Source: Variovorax paradoxus
GTDB lineage: Bacteria > Pseudomonadota > Gammaproteobacteria > Burkholderiales > Burkholderiaceae_C
DNA length: 64,000 bases
Direction: 5' to 3'
NCBI RefSeq assembly: GCF_018614875.1
Contig: NZ_JAGGNW010000007.1
Location: 106,004 to 170,003 of the forward strand
The translations under genes were made by a program, and so were the position numbers. How positions within the stretch are numbered: the first letter of the stretch is position 1; each line of letters starts with the position of its first letter. Below are positions 7,460-16,741 of this stretch, in pieces. The notes below the pieces were generated by a model, which did no database searches, was not told where the DNA came from, and saw only the letters and a list, made by a program, of their open reading frames with translations.

Positions 7460-10400
7460 TCAGGGCAACTGAGTCCAATTTTGGTTGTTGCCCCCATTGC
7501 AGGTCCAGGTGATCAGCGCGGTGTCCTGCGTGGTCGAGCCACTGGGCACGTCGAGGCATGACCCCGAGGCGCGGTTGCGGAGGGTTCCGCCAACCAGGCT
7601 CCACTGCGCCGTGTTGCCTGCCGTGCACGCCAGCTGCACCACCGGCGCGTTGGTGGTGGCGGTGCCGTTCTGCGCCAGGCACAGGCTGCTGTGTTCGGCC
7701 ACGAGCTGCACATAGCCGCCGGTGATGGAAGTCACGGTGAACTTCTCGTTGCTCGAGGTGCCGCAGGGCCACTGCACCGCCGTCGCGCCGCTTGCGATCG
7801 ATCCGCCCTTGATGTTCACGCACATCGTCGGGTTGAGGTCCGAGCGCAGCCGCGTGACCACCGCCGGGGCCGTGTCCTGCGAGCGCACATATTCGCGCAG
7901 CGCCACCATGTCCGCCGCCGGCAGGCTCGATGCGTTGCCGTGGCCGCTGTTCAGCACGTCCTGCAAGGTGGCGGCCTGCCCGTTGTGGAAGAAGGCGGTG
8001 GTGTTCCAGGTGCCCGAGAGCGTCGGCGTGTCGAAGCCCAGGCCCGCAAGCGGCTGGTTGCCGCCCTTGCCGGAAGAGAGCTGGATCGTGCCCACGTCGT
8101 GCCGCAGCCCGTCGCGCAAGGTGCCGCCGGTGTGGCAGGTGGCGCATTGGGCCGTGTTGAACACGGTCTGGCCGCGCACCGCCTCCACGCTCAGGCTGCC
8201 GTCGCTGGCACGTGCCGGGCTGCGCATGAACTTGCTCAGCGAACCCAGGTAGGCCGCGAGATCGTCGAGCTGGGCACTCTTGCCGGCCTTGGGCGCGCCC
8301 AGCGGATCGGCCGTGGCGGCGAAGTCGGCATTGGTGAGGAAGCCGGTGCCGCCGAACTCGTTGCGGATGTCGTTCTCGAAGTCCTGCACCTCGTCGAAGT
8401 TGGCCGTCCAGTGCAGCTTGCCGTGGCCCAGGCCGCGGCGGCCCTGCAGGCCGATGGTGCGCCGCAGCCCCTCGCCGCGCTGGGTGAAGTCCCAGACCAT
8501 GCCGTCGTCGCCGCCATCGGCATGGCAGCTCGCGCAGGAGATGTAGTTGTCCTTGCTCATGCGCCGGTCGGACGCGTTGTAGAACACCTGCTTGCCGCGC
8601 AGCGCCGCGGCCGCCATCGGCTCCTGCGCCACCGTCACCACGTTCTGCAGGAAGATCGCGGCCGCGGACTCGGACGACAGCACCAGGGCCACGTCGTGCA
8701 CCGACACCGACCGCGCCAGGAAGTTGTTGACGAACAGGCGCTTGCGCGTCGCGTCCAGGTACAGGCCGTGCGGCGCGCTGCTGGCGTTGATCTCGCCGCG
8801 CACCGTGCGGCTGTACGGATCGACGATGGCCACGCGGTTGCCCTCCATCTGCGCCACGAAGATGTAGTCGCCCGACGGCGAGAACAGCGCGGCGCGCGCC
8901 GGTGCGCGGTCGTCGAAGTCGATCTGCTCGGCGAACACTTCCGCCGCCGTCTGCAGGTTGACCTGCGACAGGATGGAACGCACCGTCTGGTCGTGCGCGA
9001 GGTTGTTGCCGTCCCTGAACTTGCCGCGCACGATGTTGTCCTTCTTCGAAGGCAACACGGCGCGCGTGCCGTCCGGCGAGATCACCACCTGGCTCAGGTA
9101 GTTGGCCACGCCGCGCGCACGGCTCTCGGTGTCCACCGTGGTGGTGTCCACGGGCAGCGCGATGGTGGTGATGGCGCTCATGCTCTGCAGGTTCACCTTG
9201 TGCAGCTGGCCGCCGGTCATCTTCGACTTGAAGCGCGTGACGTAGGCCACCTGCGAGTCGGCGTTGACCGCGATGCCGCGCAGGTTGCCGTCCAGCGCGA
9301 CCGCACCGGTGGTGGCGCCGCTGCTCGGGTCGAAGCTCATCAGCACCGACTTGCTTTCCAGCGTCAAGAGGCCCTTCGCGCGGTCGGGCGTGAAGGCCAC
9401 GCCATAGGGGCCGCTGCCGTAGGCCAGCGGCACGGTGGCCGAGATGGCGCCGTCGGCCGCGTTGAGCGCCACCAGCTTGTCCTCGCCCTGCACCGTGACC
9501 CAGATGCGGCCGTCCGGGCCCACAGCCAGCGTCTTGGGTTCGTCGCCGACGCGCGTTTCCCAGCGCTTGGCCAGGGTCTGCGCGTCGATGGCGGCGACCG
9601 TGCCGCTGTCGGGGTTGACCGAGTACACCGAGTTGGCGTCGCCCGCGATGTTGGTGGTGTGCGTCGGCGCCTGCGCCGTGACCGGTGCGATCACGGTGAG
9701 GTTGTAGGTGTAGAAGGTCTCGCGGCCGTTCACGTCCTTCACCGTCAGCGTCACCGTGAAGTGGCCGGGGCGGTTGTAGGTGTAGGTGTAGTTCGGCTGG
9801 TTCGAGTAAGCCGTTTGCGTGCCGTCGCCGAAGTTCCAGCGGAACTGCGCGCCGCTGCTGCCCAGCGTGGCCGGGTTGAACACCAGCTGGCCGTTGACGA
9901 TCTTCGGCCCGCCGCCGATGCCGGGGTCGCCGATGATGGCCTGCCCGCGCAGCGTCGTCACCTCGGTGTCGGTGAGCACGCGGCCGTAGACGCGCACTTC
10001 CGCCAGCGTGCCCTTGAAGAGCGCCGCGTTGCCCTGGATCTGGCCCAGCAGGTTGAACTTGTTCGTGAGGCCCTTGGTGCCCGTGGGGCCGGTGGAGGTG
10101 GTCTTCACGCCGTCCACGTACAGGGCCTGTGCGCCGGAGGCCGCGTCGCGCGTCAGCACCACGTGGTGCCAGGTGCCGTCGTTCACCACCGCGGTGGAGG
10201 TGGTGCCGGCATCGTTGCCGACCGAGAGCTTGATGCGCCCGCCGTTGTCGAGCCAGCCCCAGAACACGTCGTCCGTGCCGTTCGCCTGGTCGCGCCCGAA
10301 GATGCCCGGCGCGGTCCACGAGTTCGCACCGCCCGCCTGCGTGGTCTTCATGTAGAAGCTCAGCGACGCGGTACCGCCGAGCACGGTGGCGACGGAATCG

Positions 10401-12169
10401 TTCTTCAGCGGCACACCGGCGGTGCGGTTCGCGAAGTTCATGCCGATGCTCTCGAACGCGTCGCCCGACACTGGCGTGCCGTTGTTGTTGCCGATGGGGT
10501 CGGACAGGTTGCCCGCCAGCGTCCAGTAGTGCATCAGGTTGATGTCGGTCGCGTTGCCGGTGTTGAAGGTCGACCTGTAGTCGGCACCGATGGCATTGCC
10601 CGCATAGTCCTTCACGCCGTTGGCCGGCAGGAACACTTCATAGCTGGTGCCGGGCGAAAGCGGTTGGTCGGGAGAGAAGTTGATGATGCCCAGTTGCACG
10701 CTGTAGGTGCCGGCCAGCGTGTTGCCGCCTACCGGGCGCACGATGAAGGTGTTGGAATTCACGCTCTCGGGCCGGATGTTGTCGGTCATGCCAAGGCCGA
10801 TGCGGGAGGTCAGCGCCTGCTGCTTCGCGCCGTTGGCGGGCGAGACCTGCTTGACCTCGGGCTTGGTGATGTCGGGGTCCACCGCATGCACGACGAAGCC
10901 GCTGCCTGAACCGTGGTCGTTGCCCACGAAGACCAGGTTGCCGAACATCGCGACCTGGCCGTTGTCGGAATGCGTGAAGTTCGGGTCGTCCTCGCGCAGG
11001 ATGCTGCCGCGGCCCACCTCCACGTGGTTCAGCGGATTGCTCACGTCGACCTTGTGGATGCGCGTTTGCGCGCCCTGGATCACGTAGTTGTCCTGCGTGG
11101 CGCAGTACAGCTGCTCGTCGATGACCAGCCGGTTGTCCTCGGCCACGAAGCGCGAGCGGTCGCTCAGGTCGTAGCTGTACATCCTGGCGCCGCTGTTGCG
11201 CGTGGAGACGTGCAGGTTCCTGCCGTCGAAGCAGGTCGCGTAGTAGAACGGTGTGGTCCCCACGATGGAATCGAGCACCTTGGGGTTGAGCGGGTCGGAG
11301 ATGTCCAGGCTGGCGAACCCGCCGTTGCTTTCCATCGCGGTCAGCACCATGTGGTTGCCCATGGTGAAGATCGGCCCGACACGGAAGTTGCCGAGCTCGC
11401 CCGTGGGAACCGGGTTGGGCTTGCCGGCGCCGCGGTTGGCGACGACGGCGTTGGCCGGATCGCGCGCATCGACGATGAAGATGCCCCGGCCCGCCGATGC
11501 CACGTACAGGTAGGGCGCCTGCCACCAGAGCTGCCAGGCCACGTTCTCGTAGTCGCCGGCGTTGACGCCCGGCAGCGCCAGCTTCTTCACCTGCTTGATG
11601 TCGTTGATGTCGGTGAAGTCCCAGAACTCGACGCCGTTGATGCTGGGCAGCACCACGTACGTCTTGCCGCCGATCTTGGCGGTGCCGAAGGAGTGCGTTT
11701 CGCGGAACTCCTTGGTGCGGGCCTCGGGTTCGTAGATCTTCTTGACGAGCTTGATCTGGCGCGGGTTCGACACGTCGTACAGCAGGAAGCCGCCCGGGCC
11801 GAGGCCGCTGTCCGGCGCGAAGGAGGTGAGGAAGTAGCCGTTGACCATGATGCCCGCGTTCATCCCGTAGTCCTTGCGGCCCGGGTAGGTGGCGGGCACC
11901 TCGCGCGATTCGTAGGCACTGCTGTGCGCCGGATCGAGCGGGTGCGCGGGGCTCGTGATCATCGACACCGGCTTGAACAGTTCCGCCGAGGTGTAGGTGA
12001 GATTGCCGAGGCCCGGCCCCTGCAGCGGGAGCGGATCGGCGGCGGCTTCGGCGACAGCGGTCGCCATGTTGCCGAGGGTGGTCATCGGACTGACGCCGGT
12101 GATTGCCGCATGCGTCAGCAATGTGACCAGCGGAGCCAGGAACGCCATCAAGAAATACCGGATCTTCAT
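7460..12169 (-). CDS. Giant exported mosaic protein: propeller, LamG-like, PKD, di-haem cytochrome c and ricin-type lectin domains
   Basis: A 1569-residue protein with an N-terminal signal (MKIRYFLMAFLAPLVTLL; cleavage near residue 21). Domains as read: LVIVD-type propeller repeats ~45-425 (FLLYDVSNPRQIKL, FASLDISDPLNPKVLD); Big_5/Ig-like ~428-535; LamG/concanavalin-like ~543-735 (WHHVVLTRDAASGAQALYVD); PKD ~775-815 (WNFGDG); YVTN-type propeller ~820-1130; cytochrome c peroxidase/MauG-like part with haem sites CASCH (~1207) and CATCH (~1337) and FFHNGQAATLQDVL; ricin-B/QXW lectin ~1438-1569. Probably periplasmic or secreted, possibly a redox enzyme tethered to polysaccharide; substrate unknown. 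Its own terminator follows, and 150 bp separate it from the aldolase gene upstream. The domain calls are firm in kind; their boundaries are estimates. Confidence 0.85.
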   Translation of the reverse strand: MKIRYFLMAFLAPLVTLLTHAAITGVSPMTTLGNMATAVAEAAADPLPLQGPGLGNLTYTSAELFKPVSMITSPAHPLDPAHSSAYESREVPATYPGRKDYGMNAGIMVNGYFLTSFAPDSGLGPGGFLLYDVSNPRQIKLVKKIYEPEARTKEFRETHSFGTAKIGGKTYVVLPSINGVEFWDFTDINDIKQVKKLALPGVNAGDYENVAWQLWWQAPYLYVASAGRGIFIVDARDPANAVVANRGAGKPNPVPTGELGNFRVGPIFTMGNHMVLTAMESNGGFASLDISDPLNPKVLDSIVGTTPFYYATCFDGRNLHVSTRNSGARMYSYDLSDRSRFVAEDNRLVIDEQLYCATQDNYVIQGAQTRIHKVDVSNPLNHVEVGRGSILREDDPNFTHSDNGQVAMFGNLVFVGNDHGSGSGFVVHAVDPDITKPEVKQVSPANGAKQQALTSRIGLGMTDNIRPESVNSNTFIVRPVGGNTLAGTYSVQLGIINFSPDQPLSPGTSYEVFLPANGVKDYAGNAIGADYRSTFNTGNATDINLMHYWTLAGNLSDPIGNNNGTPVSGDAFESIGMNFANRTAGVPLKNDSVATVLGGTASLSFYMKTTQAGGANSWTAPGIFGRDQANGTDDVFWGWLDNGGRIKLSVGNDAGTTSTAVVNDGTWHHVVLTRDAASGAQALYVDGVKTTSTGPTGTKGLTNKFNLLGQIQGNAALFKGTLAEVRVYGRVLTDTEVTTLRGQAIIGDPGIGGGPKIVNGQLVFNPATLGSSGAQFRWNFGDGTQTAYSNQPNYTYTYNRPGHFTVTLTVKDVNGRETFYTYNLTVIAPVTAQAPTHTTNIAGDANSVYSVNPDSGTVAAIDAQTLAKRWETRVGDEPKTLAVGPDGRIWVTVQGEDKLVALNAADGAISATVPLAYGSGPYGVAFTPDRAKGLLTLESKSVLMSFDPSSGATTGAVALDGNLRGIAVNADSQVAYVTRFKSKMTGGQLHKVNLQSMSAITTIALPVDTTTVDTESRARGVANYLSQVVISPDGTRAVLPSKKDNIVRGKFRDGNNLAHDQTVRSILSQVNLQTAAEVFAEQIDFDDRAPARAALFSPSGDYIFVAQMEGNRVAIVDPYSRTVRGEINASSAPHGLYLDATRKRLFVNNFLARSVSVHDVALVLSSESAAAIFLQNVVTVAQEPMAAAALRGKQVFYNASDRRMSKDNYISCASCHADGGDDGMVWDFTQRGEGLRRTIGLQGRRGLGHGKLHWTANFDEVQDFENDIRNEFGGTGFLTNADFAATADPLGAPKAGKSAQLDDLAAYLGSLSKFMRSPARASDGSLSVEAVRGQTVFNTAQCATCHTGGTLRDGLRHDVGTIQLSSGKGGNQPLAGLGFDTPTLSGTWNTTAFFHNGQAATLQDVLNSGHGNASSLPAADMVALREYVRSQDTAPAVVTRLRSDLNPTMCVNIKGGSIASGATAVQWPCGTSSNEKFTVTSITGGYVQLVAEHSSLCLAQNGTATTNAPVVQLACTAGNTAQWSLVGGTLRNRASGSCLDVPSGSTTQDTALITWTCNGGNNQNWTQLP

Positions 12170-12248
12170 CGTCGCCTCCAGATTGTTAGAAGTTCGCAGG
12201 ACAACCCGTTGCTCGATCCCTCTCCAGTGCGCGCGCAGGACGCACCCC

Positions 12249-12274
12249 GGCAGGCGACGGGTGCATCGCCTGCC
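12249..12274. other. Strong hairpin between the aldolase and mosaic-protein genes
   Basis: Perfect 9-bp inverted repeat GGCAGGCGA / TCGCCTGCC with an 8-base loop. A T7 run follows on the plus strand (12283-12289), but neither flanking gene is on that strand, so it is not an ordinary terminator for them. It could be a processing or attenuation hairpin in minus-strand mRNA. Confidence 0.4.
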
Positions 12275-12319
12275 GTGCTGACTTTTTTTGGTTCTTGCGC
12301 CGGCGCTCTTTTCTTCGGC

Positions 12320-13171
12320 CTACTTCGCGCCGCCCGACTCGTAGAGAGCCCAAGCCTCCTTGGCGCTCGCGCCGCGGTGGATCATGGCCATCAGCGCACT
12401 CACCACCGCCGACGGATTGGCGTGCTGGTAGACATTGCGCCCGTACACCATGCCGACGGCCCCCTGGTCCAGCAGCACGCGCGAACGCGCGAACACCTGC
12501 TGCAGGTCTTCGCGCCCGCCGCCGCGCACGAGCACGGGACAGCGCGCGGCCTGCACCACGCGGTGGAACTCGGCGGGATCGGTGGTGGGGTCGGCCTTGA
12601 CGATGTCGGCGCCCATCTCGCGCGCCAGGCGCACCAGCGTGACGATCTTCTCGGCGTCGCCGTCGACCATGTAGCCGCCCTGGTCGCTGTGCGGGCGCAT
12701 CACCAGCGGCTCGATCATCAGCGGCATGCCGTAGCGGTCGCAGTCGGCGCGCACGCGCGCGATGTTCTGCACGCACTGGCGGAACAGGTCGGGCTCGTTC
12801 GGCAGCATGAACAGGTTGACCACCACGCAGGCCGCGTCGCGCTGCACCGCCGGCAGCACCGGGTCGTGCTCGTTCTGCAGCACGGCCCACATCACGCGGT
12901 GCGCGGTGGCGTTGTAGGGGTTGCCCATGTCGATGCGCTGAACCAGCGCGGGCTTGTTGCGGCCCGGGCGGTCCTGCAGCAGGTCGGCCTGGCCGTGGTT
13001 GAGCTGGATCGCATCGGGGCCGGCGGCCACGAGTTTGTCCATGACCAGCGGCATGTCTTCCAGCCCGTTGAGGAACGAGGGCTCGTTGCACACGCCGTGG
13101 TCGAGCGCAATGTCCAGGCAGCGCCCGTTGTTCAGCAGCCGGTTCAGGCGTGCGGTCTTGTCCTTCGACAT
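12320..13171 (-). CDS. Class I (Schiff-base) DeoC/LsrF-family aldolase
   Basis: TIM-barrel aldolase of 283 residues in the DeoC/FbaB/LsrF superfamily. ALDHG (22-26) is the first-strand motif; the Schiff-base lysine is expected at K192 in GADIVKADPT; RGGGR (216-220) and GMVYGRNV (240-247) form the phosphate-binding loops. A phosphorylated substrate is therefore likely. It is the last gene of the sugar ABC operon, 35 bp after the aldo/keto reductase; AAGGA lies about 10 bases before the ATG. LsrF (autoinducer-2 breakdown) and fructose-bisphosphate aldolase are both relatives. The absence of other lsr genes and the nearby GlpD-like enzyme favour cleavage of a ketose phosphate, which is inference. 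Confidence 0.85.
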   Translation of the reverse strand: MSKDKTARLNRLLNNGRCLDIALDHGVCNEPSFLNGLEDMPLVMDKLVAAGPDAIQLNHGQADLLQDRPGRNKPALVQRIDMGNPYNATAHRVMWAVLQNEHDPVLPAVQRDAACVVVNLFMLPNEPDLFRQCVQNIARVRADCDRYGMPLMIEPLVMRPHSDQGGYMVDGDAEKIVTLVRLAREMGADIVKADPTTDPAEFHRVVQAARCPVLVRGGGREDLQQVFARSRVLLDQGAVGMVYGRNVYQHANPSAVVSALMAMIHRGASAKEAWALYESGGAK

Positions 13172-13206
13172 ATGAAAGAAATCCTTGAATTGAGAGTGAA
13201 GAGGGG

Positions 13207-14211
13207 TCAGGCCAGTGCGTGCAGATGCTTGCCCGCCGCGGCATCGACGAGCGCCAGTGCATCGGCGCGCAAGTGCACCGAGCCAGCGGCCGCGTTCTCG
13301 ACGGCCTGCTTGCTCACGCGCGCGCCGCACAGCGCCACCGAGACGCTGCCGCGTGCCAGCGTCCACGCGATCATCAGCTGGCCGAACGAGCATTCGAGCT
13401 GCTTGCGCAGCGGCTCCAGCTCCTCGAAGAAGGCCTTGAGCTTCGCGCGGTTCTCCGCGCTGAAGCGCGGGTTGCTCGCGCGCTGGTCGTCGCCGGTGAA
13501 CTTGCGCCCGGGGTCGATCGGGCCGGCCAGCAGGCCCAGCGCCAGCGACGAATAGCCCAGCACCGCCACGTCGTGCCCGGTGCACAGCGGCACCAGCGTC
13601 TGCTCGATCTCGCGGTCGATCAGGCTGTAGCGCTCCTGCGCCGCATCGACCGGCCCATGGTGCAGGTACTCGGCAAGTGTCTCGGGGCTCACGTTGCTCA
13701 CGCCGATGGCTCGGATCTTTCCCTGCTTCTTGAGCTCGAGCAGCGCATCCATGGTCTCGGCCACGGGCGTGGTGCTGTCCTGCCAGTGCGTGATGTAGAG
13801 GTCGATGTAGTCGGTCTGCAGCCGCTTCAGGCTCTCTTCGCATTCATGGAAGATCGAATCGCGGCCCAGATAGCGGTACACCGGGTGGCCGTCCTCTTCG
13901 AAGAAGTGCGTTCCCTGTTGCGTGTGCCACACCAGCCCGCATTTGGTGGCGATGACGGCCTCGTGGCGGCGGCCCTTCAGCGCAGTGCCGACGATGCTCT
14001 CCGAGCGCCCGAGCCCGTAGGCCGGCGCGGTGTCGATCAGGGTCACGCCCGCGTCGAGCGAGGCCTGGATGGCCAGCACGGCGGCCGCGTTGTCCCCGCC
14101 GCCCCACATCCAGCCGCCCATGGCCCAGGTGCCCAGGCCGATGGCCGAGCATTCGATGCCCGAGGGTCCGAGCGTGGTCTTCTTCATCGATGCGTTGTTG
14201 CTGTTGCTCAT
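13207..14211 (-). CDS. Aldo/keto reductase
   Basis: NADPH-type aldo/keto reductase of 334 residues. The catalytic tetrad is visible: D60 and Y65 in LIDTAPAYG, K90 in IATKCG and H142 in YITHWQD. The C-terminal half has the expected cofactor region (LMIAWTLARGSVSVALCGAR). The start at 14211 forms ATGA with the permease stop; the alternative ATG 24 bases further in (MKKTTLG) is possible but uncoupled. In this operon it may interconvert an aldehyde and an alcohol: either reducing the sugar before the kinase step or handling the aldehyde released by the aldolase. Confidence 0.9.
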   Translation of the reverse strand: MSNSNNASMKKTTLGPSGIECSAIGLGTWAMGGWMWGGGDNAAAVLAIQASLDAGVTLIDTAPAYGLGRSESIVGTALKGRRHEAVIATKCGLVWHTQQGTHFFEEDGHPVYRYLGRDSIFHECEESLKRLQTDYIDLYITHWQDSTTPVAETMDALLELKKQGKIRAIGVSNVSPETLAEYLHHGPVDAAQERYSLIDREIEQTLVPLCTGHDVAVLGYSSLALGLLAGPIDPGRKFTGDDQRASNPRFSAENRAKLKAFFEELEPLRKQLECSFGQLMIAWTLARGSVSVALCGARVSKQAVENAAAGSVHLRADALALVDAAAGKHLHALA

Positions 14212-15224
14212 CGCTTGGTCTTTCTCGTGTTCATGAGGTGGTCGATGGTCACGGCCGCGAGCAGGATCAGGCCCTTGATCACGTCCTGCCAGTAAGGCGA
14301 CACGTCGAGCAGGATCAGCGAGCTGGTCACCACCGACAGCAGTGCCAGCCCGAGCACCGCGCCCAGCACCGTGCCCGAGCCGCCCTTGAGGCTGGCACCG
14401 CCGATCACCGCAGCGGCGATCACGTTGAGTTCCATGCCCATGCCGAAGGTCGGCGTGGCGGCGCCGAAGCGGGCCGTGTAGATCACGCCGGCCAGGCCGG
14501 CCGAAGCCGAGCACAGCACCGTGACCCAGAACTTCACATTGCCCACGCGAATGCCCGAGTACAGCGCGGCCTTTTCGTTGCTGCCGGTGTAGAACACGCG
14601 GCGCAGCAGGGTCGAGCGGCGCAGCACGAAGTCGCTCACGATCACGATCGCCACGAAGATCAGGATCACCGCCGGAATGCCGAACAGCGTGCCCTGGCCG
14701 ATGAACTTGAACTCCGCCGGCAGCGAGAACAGCGACTGCGGCGTGCCCTGCGTGAGCGCGAGGCACAGCCCGCGCACGATGACCATGAAGGCCAGCGAGG
14801 CGATGAAGTGGTTGAGGCCGATGCGCGTGACGCAGCCGCCGATCATGGCGCCGATCAGCGCGCTCGCGCCGATGGCCACCAGCCCGGCGGTCCACGGATC
14901 GAAGCCCAGGAGGAACAGCTTGCCGGTGACCACCATCGCGAAGCACACCACCGAGCCCACCGACAGGTCGATGCCGCCGACGATCAGCAGGATGGTCATG
15001 CCCACCACCACGATGCCTTCGATGGAGAACGACAGCAGCATCGCGCGCACGTTGTCCCAGGTCAGGAAGTAGGGCGACGCGAAGCTCATGCCCACGCAGA
15101 GCACCGCGATGATGAGCAGCAAGCCCATCTCGCGCATGCTGGTGAGCTTGTTGCCCGGCTTCACGGGGCCGCCTTCCGATTGGCGCGGCGCAAGGCCCGC
15201 ATCGAGTTGTGCCGGGTAGTTCAT
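14208..15224 (-). CDS. Sugar ABC transporter permease (RbsC type)
   Basis: Inner-membrane permease of 338 residues with about nine or ten hydrophobic segments. GGIDLSVGSVV (103-113) is the BPD_transp_2/RbsC motif, and AAAVIGGASLKGGSGTVLGA is the conserved cytoplasmic loop near residues 267-286. It is the only permease gene in the cluster, so it probably works as a homodimer with the double ATPase. Its start and stop overlap both neighbours by ATGA. Substrate inferred only as a sugar or polyol. Confidence 0.92.
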   Translation of the reverse strand: MNYPAQLDAGLAPRQSEGGPVKPGNKLTSMREMGLLLIIAVLCVGMSFASPYFLTWDNVRAMLLSFSIEGIVVVGMTILLIVGGIDLSVGSVVCFAMVVTGKLFLLGFDPWTAGLVAIGASALIGAMIGGCVTRIGLNHFIASLAFMVIVRGLCLALTQGTPQSLFSLPAEFKFIGQGTLFGIPAVILIFVAIVIVSDFVLRRSTLLRRVFYTGSNEKAALYSGIRVGNVKFWVTVLCSASAGLAGVIYTARFGAATPTFGMGMELNVIAAAVIGGASLKGGSGTVLGAVLGLALLSVVTSSLILLDVSPYWQDVIKGLILLAAVTIDHLMNTRKTKR

Positions 15225-16741
15225 GCTGTCTCCTGTTCGCAGAGTCCGGAGGCGAACCGCAGCAGGGCCTCCTCCGTCATTTCGTTGGAATTCAATTCGC
15301 CGGCCAGCCTTCCGTCGCGGATCACCAGCGCGCGGTCGCACAGGCCGATGATCTCGGGCAGCTCCGACGAGATCACGACCACGCCCACGCCCTGGTTGGC
15401 CAGTTCGCGCAGGATGTGATGGATCTCCGACTTGGCGCCTACGTCCACGCCGCGCGTGGGCTCGTCCATCAGCAGCACCGAAGGGTTGGTGGCCAGCAGC
15501 TTGGCGATGGCCACCTTCTGCTGGTTGCCGCCCGACAGGCTCGCCACGTCGATGGCCACGCCGTCGGACTTGAGCCTGAGCTTGGCGCCCAGCTCCACGG
15601 CCAGCTTGTGCTCTGCCGCGCGCTGCAGCAGCCCGAAGCGCGAGCTCACGCGCTTCAGCGCCATCGAGGCGATGTTCTGTGCAATGGGCAGGTCGAGGTA
15701 CACGCCGGCCGCCTTGCGGTCTTCGCTGAGGTAGGCGATGCCTTCGCGCAGCGCGTCGCTGTAGCGGCGGATCACCAGTGCCTTGCCGCGCAGGCGCACG
15801 CTGCCGCGCGTTGCGGGGCGCAGGCCGCACACGGTTTCGGCGAGCTCGCTGCGGCCGGCGCCCATCAGGCCCGCGATGCCGAGGATTTCGCCGCGCTTCA
15901 GCGCGAAGGACACGCCGTGCACGCGCTCGCCGTCGGCGATGTCGCTCACTTCGAGCACGTGCTCGTTCGACGCAGCGTCTTCCTGCTTCGGCGGGTAGTA
16001 GTTGCCCAGGTCGCGCCCGACCATGCGGCGCACCAGACCGTCGGCGGTCAGCTCGGCGAGCGGGCCGCAATGCACGTTCCGTCCGTCGCGCAGCACGGTG
16101 ACGCGGGAGCAGTGCGCAAAGATCTCTGCCATGCGGTGGCTGATGTAGATGATGCCGATGCCCTGCGCCTTCAGGTCGTGCAGCACCTTGAAGAGCGCGG
16201 CCGATTCGTTGTCGGTCAGCGCGGCCGTCGGCTCGTCGAGGATCAGCACCTTGCAGTCGAGCGTGAGCGCCTTGGCGATCTCGATCAGCTGTTGCGTGGA
16301 AATGCTCAGGTCCTTCACCAGCGCGGACGGATCGACGTCCTGCCCCAGCCGCTGCAGCACCTTGGCGGCGCGCTCGCCGAGGCTCGCGTAATTCATCCAC
16401 GCGTGCTTGCCGGCGTTGATCTCCGGCATGAAGATGTTCTCGGCCACGGTGGCGTCGCCGCACAGGGCGATCTCCTGGTGCACCAGGCCGATGCCCAGGC
16501 GCATGGCGTGCGCCGGGCCGTCGATGACCACCTTCCGGCCGTCGAGCGAAATCTCGCCTTCGTCCGGCTGGTGGATGCCATCGATGATGTTCATCAGTGT
16601 GGACTTGCCCGCGCCGTTCTCGCCGCACAGCGCGTGGATCTCGCCGCGGTGCAGCGAGAAGTCCACGCCCGAGAGTGCGCGCGAAGCGCCGAAGCGCTTG
16701 CTGATGCCGCGCAATTCGAGCAATGCGCCCGTTGCGCTCAT
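15221..16741 (-). CDS. Sugar ABC transporter double ATP-binding protein (RbsA type)
   Basis: Fused two-domain ATPase of 506 residues. Domain 1 has Walker A GENGAGKST (40-48), the divergent signature LSISTQQ and Walker B VLILDEP. Domain 2 has a degenerate Walker A (GLMGAGRSE) but an intact signature LSGGNQQKVAIAK and Walker B VLLMDEPTRGVDVG, the usual asymmetry of RbsA/MglA/LsrA. The start at 16741 overlaps the binding-protein stop by ATGA; the longer open frame upstream runs through that gene and is rejected. Confidence 0.93.
   Translation of the reverse strand: MSATGALLELRGISKRFGASRALSGVDFSLHRGEIHALCGENGAGKSTLMNIIDGIHQPDEGEISLDGRKVVIDGPAHAMRLGIGLVHQEIALCGDATVAENIFMPEINAGKHAWMNYASLGERAAKVLQRLGQDVDPSALVKDLSISTQQLIEIAKALTLDCKVLILDEPTAALTDNESAALFKVLHDLKAQGIGIIYISHRMAEIFAHCSRVTVLRDGRNVHCGPLAELTADGLVRRMVGRDLGNYYPPKQEDAASNEHVLEVSDIADGERVHGVSFALKRGEILGIAGLMGAGRSELAETVCGLRPATRGSVRLRGKALVIRRYSDALREGIAYLSEDRKAAGVYLDLPIAQNIASMALKRVSSRFGLLQRAAEHKLAVELGAKLRLKSDGVAIDVASLSGGNQQKVAIAKLLATNPSVLLMDEPTRGVDVGAKSEIHHILRELANQGVGVVVISSELPEIIGLCDRALVIRDGRLAGELNSNEMTEEALLRFASGLCEQETA

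Noticed and set aside
7691..10909. Very long open frame on the plus strand opposite the mosaic protein
   Set aside because: Arg/Val/His-rich translation without domains; it is the antisense shadow of a GC-rich coding region.
12249..12290. Hairpin followed by T7 as a terminator
   Set aside because: The T run follows on the plus strand, while both flanking genes are on the minus strand; kept only as a hairpin.
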